In this document: one piece after another, positions 60,388 through 64,000 of the stretch | Layout of the letters: every line of letters starts with the position of its first letter | How positions within the stretch are numbered: the stretch's first letter is position 1 | Assembly (NCBI GenBank): GCA_023393635.1 | Contig: JAEWKT010000012.1 | Location: 24,582 to 88,581 of the forward strand | DNA: 64,000 nucleotides | Direction of reading: 5' to 3' | Source: Pseudomonadota bacterium | GTDB taxonomy: Bacteria > Pseudomonadota > Gammaproteobacteria > Pseudomonadales > Moraxellaceae | Notes under the pieces: model-generated | What the model was told of the DNA's origin: nothing | Databases searched by the model: none | What the model saw: the letters and a program-made list of their open reading frames with translations, nothing else | Position numbers and translations under genes: made by a program

Positions 60388-60421
60388 CCTCAAAAAGGGA
60401 TGAACCTTTTTGAGGTTTTTT
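60388..60421 (+). terminator. Terminator-like hairpin in the rpsL leader (possible attenuator)
   Basis: CCTCAAAAAGG (60388-60398) and CCTTTTTGAGG (60405-60415) are perfect 11-bp arms with loop GATGAA, followed by TTTTTTGTTT. By structure it is a strong intrinsic terminator. It lies downstream of the predicted promoter and 21 bases before the rpsL ATG, so it would be the first part of the str mRNA. Confidence 0.75.
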
Positions 60422-60442
60422 GTTTACGGGAGAGAGTGCCAT

Positions 60443-60817
60443 ATGGCAACTACGAATCAACTGATCCGCAAGGGTCGCAGTACTTTGGTCGAAAAGTCCA
60501 AAGTTCCTGCACTAAAAGCGTGCCCACAACGCCGTGGCGTTTGTACGCGTGTTTATACCACTACACCTAAAAAACCAAACTCTGCCATGCGTAAAGTTTG
60601 CCGTGTGCGTTTGACTTCTGGTTTTGAAGTATCAAGCTACATTGGTGGTGAAGGCCACAACCTGCAAGAGCATAGCGTGGTGTTAATCCGTGGTGGTCGT
60701 GTTAAAGACTTACCAGGTGTACGTTATCACACCGTTCGTGGTGCTTTAGACTGTGCTGGTGTTAAAAACCGCAATCAAAGTCGTTCTAAGTACGGTGCAA
60801 AACGTCCTAAGAAATAA
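60443..60817 (+). CDS. rpsL: 30S ribosomal protein S12
   Basis: S12 sits at the decoding centre and is the classic target of streptomycin-resistance mutations. From the ATG at 60443 ([12 protein letters not shown]) the length is 124 residues. Conserved parts include [19 protein letters not shown], with the lysine equivalent to K43, and [17 protein letters not shown], with the K88 region ([10 protein letters not shown]). Both lysines are present, so the sequence looks streptomycin-sensitive. GGGAGAGAG precedes the ATG. First gene of the str operon. Confidence 0.98.
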   Translation: MATTNQLIRKGRSTLVEKSKVPALKACPQRRGVCTRVYTTTPKKPNSAMRKVCRVRLTSGFEVSSYIGGEGHNLQEHSVVLIRGGRVKDLPGVRYHTVRGALDCAGVKNRNQSRSKYGAKRPKK

Positions 60818-60970
60818 GCTGCTTTTGTTCTAAAAGCTGACACCGTTTATGCTTAAGACTGATTAAAAGTTTTTTAGCCTAGCGGCGTTTATAGTAAGGC
60901 CAGCGTACCGTACAGATGACACTTGTACAATCTGCTGGATCACCCTGAAGTGTCATAAAAGGTTGTTATC

Positions 60971-61441
60971 ATGCCAAGACGTCGCGTCGTCGCCGCTCGT
61001 GAAATCCTACCAGATCCAAAGTTCGGTAGCCAAACTATTGCCAAATTCATGAATCATGTCATGCAAGATGGTAAAAAATCCGTTGCCGAAGGAATCGTTT
61101 ACGGTGCCCTTGAGCGCGTACAGGAAAAAGCAAAAGTTGAACCTGTTGAGTTCTTTGAAACTACGCTAGAAAAAGTTCGCCCAATGGTTGAAGTTAAAGC
61201 TCGCCGTGTTGGTGGTGCTACTTATCAGGTACCTATGGAAGTACGTCCCTCCCGTCGTACTGCTTTAGCCATGCGCTGGTTAGTAGACGCTGCTGCAAAG
61301 CGTTCTGAAAAAACCATGGCACTGCGCCTTGCTGGCGAGTTGCTAGATGCTGCGGAAGGTAAAGGCTCTGCAATTAAAAAACGTGAAGACGTACATCGTA
61401 TGGCAGAAGCCAACAAAGCCTTCTCGCACTACCGCTTCTAA
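60971..61441 (+). CDS. rpsG: 30S ribosomal protein S7
   Basis: S7 nucleates assembly of the 30S head and, in E. coli, represses its own operon by binding the rpsL-rpsG spacer. The 156 residues begin [20 protein letters not shown] and include [29 protein letters not shown], typical of the family (quoted part: [20 protein letters not shown]). The spacer from rpsL is 153 bases, somewhat longer than in E. coli; I could not match the S7 site by eye. Confidence 0.98.
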   Translation: MPRRRVVAAREILPDPKFGSQTIAKFMNHVMQDGKKSVAEGIVYGALERVQEKAKVEPVEFFETTLEKVRPMVEVKARRVGGATYQVPMEVRPSRRTALAMRWLVDAAAKRSEKTMALRLAGELLDAAEGKGSAIKKREDVHRMAEANKAFSHYRF

Positions 61442-61473
61442 GCGGGCAAAACAGGCCGATGTTGAAAAACAGA

Positions 61474-61589
61474 TAGGAGAGAAATCATGCGTACAGCTGC
61501 TCGTTTTAATATTGCCCTACTTGCGAGTGGGGGCTTTGCGGGAATTTAAGGTGATTACACTTTAATTTGTACGCATGATTTTTTTCTTG
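61474..61589 (+). promoter_or_regulatory. Long inverted repeat in the rpsG-fusA spacer
   Basis: AAATCATGCGTAC (61482-61494) and GTACGCATGATTT (61569-61581) are perfect 13-bp arms. With G-T pairs the stem extends outward to about 61474 and 61589, taking in the AGGAGAG ribosome site of the small ORF and its ATG. The 74-base interior has a second hairpin (GCCCTAC with GTGGGGGC around TTGCGA, 61513-61533). A third stem, TGCATCAG with CTGATGCA (61588-61595 and 61609-61616), directly abuts it. It could be a regulatory RNA switch or the ends of a small mobile element. Confidence 0.5.
61487..61549 (+). CDS. Possible 20-residue leader peptide upstream of fusA
   Basis: An ATG with an excellent AGGAGAG site five bases upstream opens a 20-codon frame ending in TAA, product MRTAARFNIALLASGGFAGI. 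It starts 46 bases after rpsG. The peptide resembles nothing I know. The strong ribosome site and its burial in a long inverted repeat suggest a regulatory role rather than a functional peptide; it could equally be incidental. Confidence 0.35.
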   Translation: MRTAARFNIALLASGGFAGI

Positions 61590-61651
61590 CATCAGTGCTC
61601 TTAAAAGTCTGATGCAGCCTGTTTTGAATCAAAAATTTAGGAATGCAATAT

Positions 61652-63790
61652 ATGGCACGTGCTACCCCCATTACCCGCTATCGTAATATTGGTATTTCTG
61701 CGCACATCGACGCAGGAAAAACGACCACGTCTGAACGCATTTTGTTTTACACTGGTGAAAGTCATAAGCTTGGTGAAACCCATGAAGGTTCAGCAACCAC
61801 TGACTGGATGGAACAAGAGCAGGAACGTGGTATTACCATTACTTCCGCAGCTGTAACCTGTTTCTGGAGTGGAATGGGTAACCAGTTTGAACAGCATCGC
61901 ATTAACGTTATTGACACCCCAGGACACGTTGACTTCACTATCGAAGTTGAGCGTTCTATGCGTGTTCTTGACGGTGCGTGCATGGTTTACTGTGCAGTTG
62001 GTGGCGTTCAGCCCCAGTCTGAAACTGTATGGCGCCAGGCAAACAAATATAAAGTGCCTCGTTTGGCTTTCGTGAACAAGATGGACCGTACTGGTGCAAA
62101 CTTCTTCCGTGTGGTTGAACAAATGAAAACACGTCTTGGTGCCAATCCAGTGCCAATCGTGATTCCAGTAGGTGCTGAAGATACTTTCACAGGTGTTATT
62201 GACCTGATAGAAATGAAATCTATCATCTGGGATGAAGAATCTAAAGGCATGCAGTTCACCTACGGTGAAATTCCTGCTGAGCTGCAAGACCTGGCAGAAG
62301 AATGGCGCAACAACATGGTTGAAGCCGCTGCTGAATCTTCAGAAGAATTAATGGATGAGTACCTGAACAATGGCGAGCTGAGCAAAGAACAGATTCGTGC
62401 AGGTATCCGTCAACGTACATTGGCAGGTGAAATCCAGCCAATGATGTGTGGTTCTGCGTTCAAAAACAAAGGTGTTCAGCGTATGCTGGATGCGGTGATT
62501 GAATTCCTGCCTGCACCTGATGATGTTGAAGCCATTAAAGGGGTGCTAGACGACAGAGACAGCACGCCTTCTAGCCGTGAATCTTCTGATGAAGCACCAT
62601 TCTCTGCGCTAGCGTTTAAAATCATGAATGACAAGTTCGTGGGTAACTTAACCTTCGTTCGCGTTTATTCTGGTGTATTAAAAGCAGGTAGCCCAGTTTG
62701 GAACCCAGTGAAGTCTAAAAAAGAGCGCGTTGGCCGTATCGTACAGATGCAAGCCAATGACCGTTTGGACATCGAAGAAATCCGTGCGGGCGACATTGCT
62801 GCCTGTGTAGGTTTAAAAGATGTAACTACTGGTGACACCCTGTGTGATGAAAACAATGTGATCATTCTTGAGCGCATGGAGTTCCCAGATCCAGTAATTC
62901 AGTTAGCTGTTGAGCCAAAAACCAAAGCTGACCAGGAAAAAATGTCAATTGCATTGGGTCGTTTGGCAAAAGAAGATCCTTCATTCCGTGTTCACACTGA
63001 TGAAGAATCTGGCCAGACCATCATCGCTGGTATGGGTGAGTTGCATCTGGATATTCTTGTTGACCGTATGAAGCGTGAGTTTGGTGTTGAAGCGAACATT
63101 GGTAAACCAATGGTTGCTTACCGCGAAACAATCCGTAAGTCAGTTGAACAAGAAGGCAAATTCGTACGTCAAACTGGTGGTCGCGGTAAATTCGGTCACG
63201 TATGGTTGCGTCTTGAGCCGCTTGATGTTGAAGCTGCTGGTAAAGAATATGAGTTTGCTGAAGAAGTTGTTGGCGGTGTAGTACCTAAAGAGTACTTTGG
63301 TGCGGTTGACAAAGGTATTCAAGAGCGCATGAAAAATGGTGTTCTTGCAGGCTACCCAGTCGTTGGCATTAAAGCAGTGTTATACGATGGTTCTTATCAT
63401 GATGTCGACTCTGACGAATTATCGTTTAAGATGGCAGGCTCTATGGCTTTCCGTCAAGGCTTCATGAAAGCAGATCCTGTATTGCTTGAGCCAATCATGA
63501 AAGTTGAGGTGGAAACACCTGAAGACTACATGGGCGATATCATGGGTGACTTAAACCGTCGCCGTGGTGTGATTCAGGGTATGGATGACTTACCTGGTGG
63601 CACGAAACAAATTCGTGTAGAGGTGCCGTTATCTGAAATGTTTGGTTATGCAACCAGCATGCGCTCTATGTCACAAGGTCGTGCAACCTATTCAATGGAA
63701 TTTGTAAAATACGCTGAAACGCCGCGTAATGTGGCTGAAGGCATTATTTCCAAGTTCCAGTCAGGCGGCAAAGCTGGCGACGACGAGTAA
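61652..63790 (+). CDS. fusA: Elongation factor G
   Basis: EF-G drives ribosome translocation and, with RRF, recycling. The GTPase domain has [24 protein letters not shown] (G1), the [15 protein letters not shown] switch [12 protein letters not shown] (G3) and [12 protein letters not shown] (G4). Domains II-V follow, with the domain IV tip in [15 protein letters not shown]. The length from the ATG at 61652 (MARATPIT) is 712 residues; an ATG three codons upstream touches the AGGA ribosome site and is unlikely. Third core gene of the str operon. Confidence 0.98.
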   Translation: MARATPITRYRNIGISAHIDAGKTTTSERILFYTGESHKLGETHEGSATTDWMEQEQERGITITSAAVTCFWSGMGNQFEQHRINVIDTPGHVDFTIEVERSMRVLDGACMVYCAVGGVQPQSETVWRQANKYKVPRLAFVNKMDRTGANFFRVVEQMKTRLGANPVPIVIPVGAEDTFTGVIDLIEMKSIIWDEESKGMQFTYGEIPAELQDLAEEWRNNMVEAAAESSEELMDEYLNNGELSKEQIRAGIRQRTLAGEIQPMMCGSAFKNKGVQRMLDAVIEFLPAPDDVEAIKGVLDDRDSTPSSRESSDEAPFSALAFKIMNDKFVGNLTFVRVYSGVLKAGSPVWNPVKSKKERVGRIVQMQANDRLDIEEIRAGDIAACVGLKDVTTGDTLCDENNVIILERMEFPDPVIQLAVEPKTKADQEKMSIALGRLAKEDPSFRVHTDEESGQTIIAGMGELHLDILVDRMKREFGVEANIGKPMVAYRETIRKSVEQEGKFVRQTGGRGKFGHVWLRLEPLDVEAAGKEYEFAEEVVGGVVPKEYFGAVDKGIQERMKNGVLAGYPVVGIKAVLYDGSYHDVDSDELSFKMAGSMAFRQGFMKADPVLLEPIMKVEVETPEDYMGDIMGDLNRRRGVIQGMDDLPGGTKQIRVEVPLSEMFGYATSMRSMSQGRATYSMEFVKYAETPRNVAEGIISKFQSGGKAGDDE

Positions 63791-63832
63791 TTCGTTACAG
63801 CTTATTGTTTACAATTAATGTAAAAAACCTAC

Positions 63833-63865
63833 CAGTCCACTGTCTATTTGCGTAGCAGTGGGCTG
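63833..63865 (+). promoter_or_regulatory. Hairpin in the fusA-tuf spacer
   Basis: CAGTCCACTG (63833-63842) and CAGTGGGCTG (63856-63865) pair over 10 bases with one G-T pair. No T-run follows, so it is more likely an mRNA processing or stability element than a terminator. The tuf ribosome site AAGGAAG lies just downstream. Confidence 0.5.
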
Positions 63866-63885
63866 ATTACAAAAGGAAGAACATC

Positions 63886-64000
63886 ATGGCAAAGGCCAAG
63901 TTTGAACGTAACAAGCCGCACGTAAACGTCGGCACCATCGGTCACGTTGACCATGGTAAAACCACTTTAACTGCTGCGATTGCAACGGTTTGTGCAAAAG
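63886..64000 (+). CDS. tuf: Elongation factor Tu, N-terminal part (runs off the window)
   Basis: The first 38 codons read [20 protein letters not shown] followed by [18 protein letters not shown], which contains the GTPase P-loop [10 protein letters not shown]-Tu carries aminoacyl-tRNA to the ribosome. AAGGAAG precedes the ATG. The 3' end is outside the window. Fourth gene of the str operon, 95 bases after fusA. Confidence 0.97.
   Translation, partial: MAKAKFERNKPHVNVGTIGHVDHGKTTLTAAIATVCAK

Noticed and set aside
60818..60970. rpsL-rpsG spacer considered as an S7 autoregulatory site
   Set aside because: A short GCTTTT/AAAAGC hairpin is present but I could not match the E. coli S7-binding structure, so I make no claim.

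Overview
The window is ordinary chromosomal core sequence from a gammaproteobacterium of the family Moraxellaceae, close to Acinetobacter or Alkanindiges. That is inferred from moderately low GC, glutamine-rich proteins, a cytoplasmic-type YkuD protein, and gene orders such as gatCAB beside mreBCD, gntR-smc-zipA-ligA, pyrC-rnt, otsBA, and rpsL-rpsG-fusA-tuf. I see no prophage, insertion sequence, integron or CRISPR array.

Layout. 1-2.8 kb: the end of a TerC membrane protein, two DUF2382 proteins and a tRNA-Glu. 2.8-8.8 kb: pyrC-rnt, a membrane diguanylate cyclase, argG, a DUF454 protein and a YkuD-fold cell-wall enzyme. 9.0-9.7 kb: a tRNA cluster in the order Val-Asp-Asp-Val under one strong promoter. 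9.9-17.7 kb: membrane and transport genes (PACE exporter, large PepSY-flavodoxin reductase, Bcr/CflA exporter, glutamate symporter) and small unknown proteins. 17.8-26.1 kb: gatC-gatA-gatB facing away from mreB-mreC-mreD-maf-rng. 26.2-28.2 kb: a 59-residue unknown, coaX and birA. 28.4-36 kb: gntR-smc-zipA-ligA. 36.1-44.3 kb: a hairpin RNA candidate, an MFS carrier, otsB-otsA, a bacterioferritin lacking the haem methionine, rluB, scpA-scpB and yciO. 44.6-48.6 kb: epmC and yceD-rpmF-fabD-fabG-acpP, with plsX and fabH missing from the usual order. 48.9-60.2 kb: kbp, queG, nnr, ruvC, fxsA, crp opposite an osmC-family gene, thiD, a HAD phosphatase, hemJ, fabB and an EcsC protein with a basic tail. 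60.2-64 kb: the str operon, running off the right edge inside tuf.

Most genes serve translation (tRNAs, gatCAB, queG, epmC, rluB, rpmF, rpsL, rpsG, fusA, tuf), cell shape and chromosome work (mreBCD, smc, scpAB, zipA, ligA, ruvC), or lipid, cofactor and stress metabolism.

No new multi-gene system is evident. The points most worth a second look are RNA-level: a perfect terminator-like hairpin directly downstream of the predicted rpsL promoter; a structured rpsG-fusA spacer in which a long inverted repeat covers the ribosome site and start of a 20-codon ORF; a 53-nt hairpin unit behind a TATAAT box at 36.15 kb; and a nearly leaderless yceD mRNA. A signal-peptide-like reading frame without a start codon upstream of the YkuD gene may indicate an indel or altered start. 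Coordinates and motifs were read by eye; no alignment or folding program was run.
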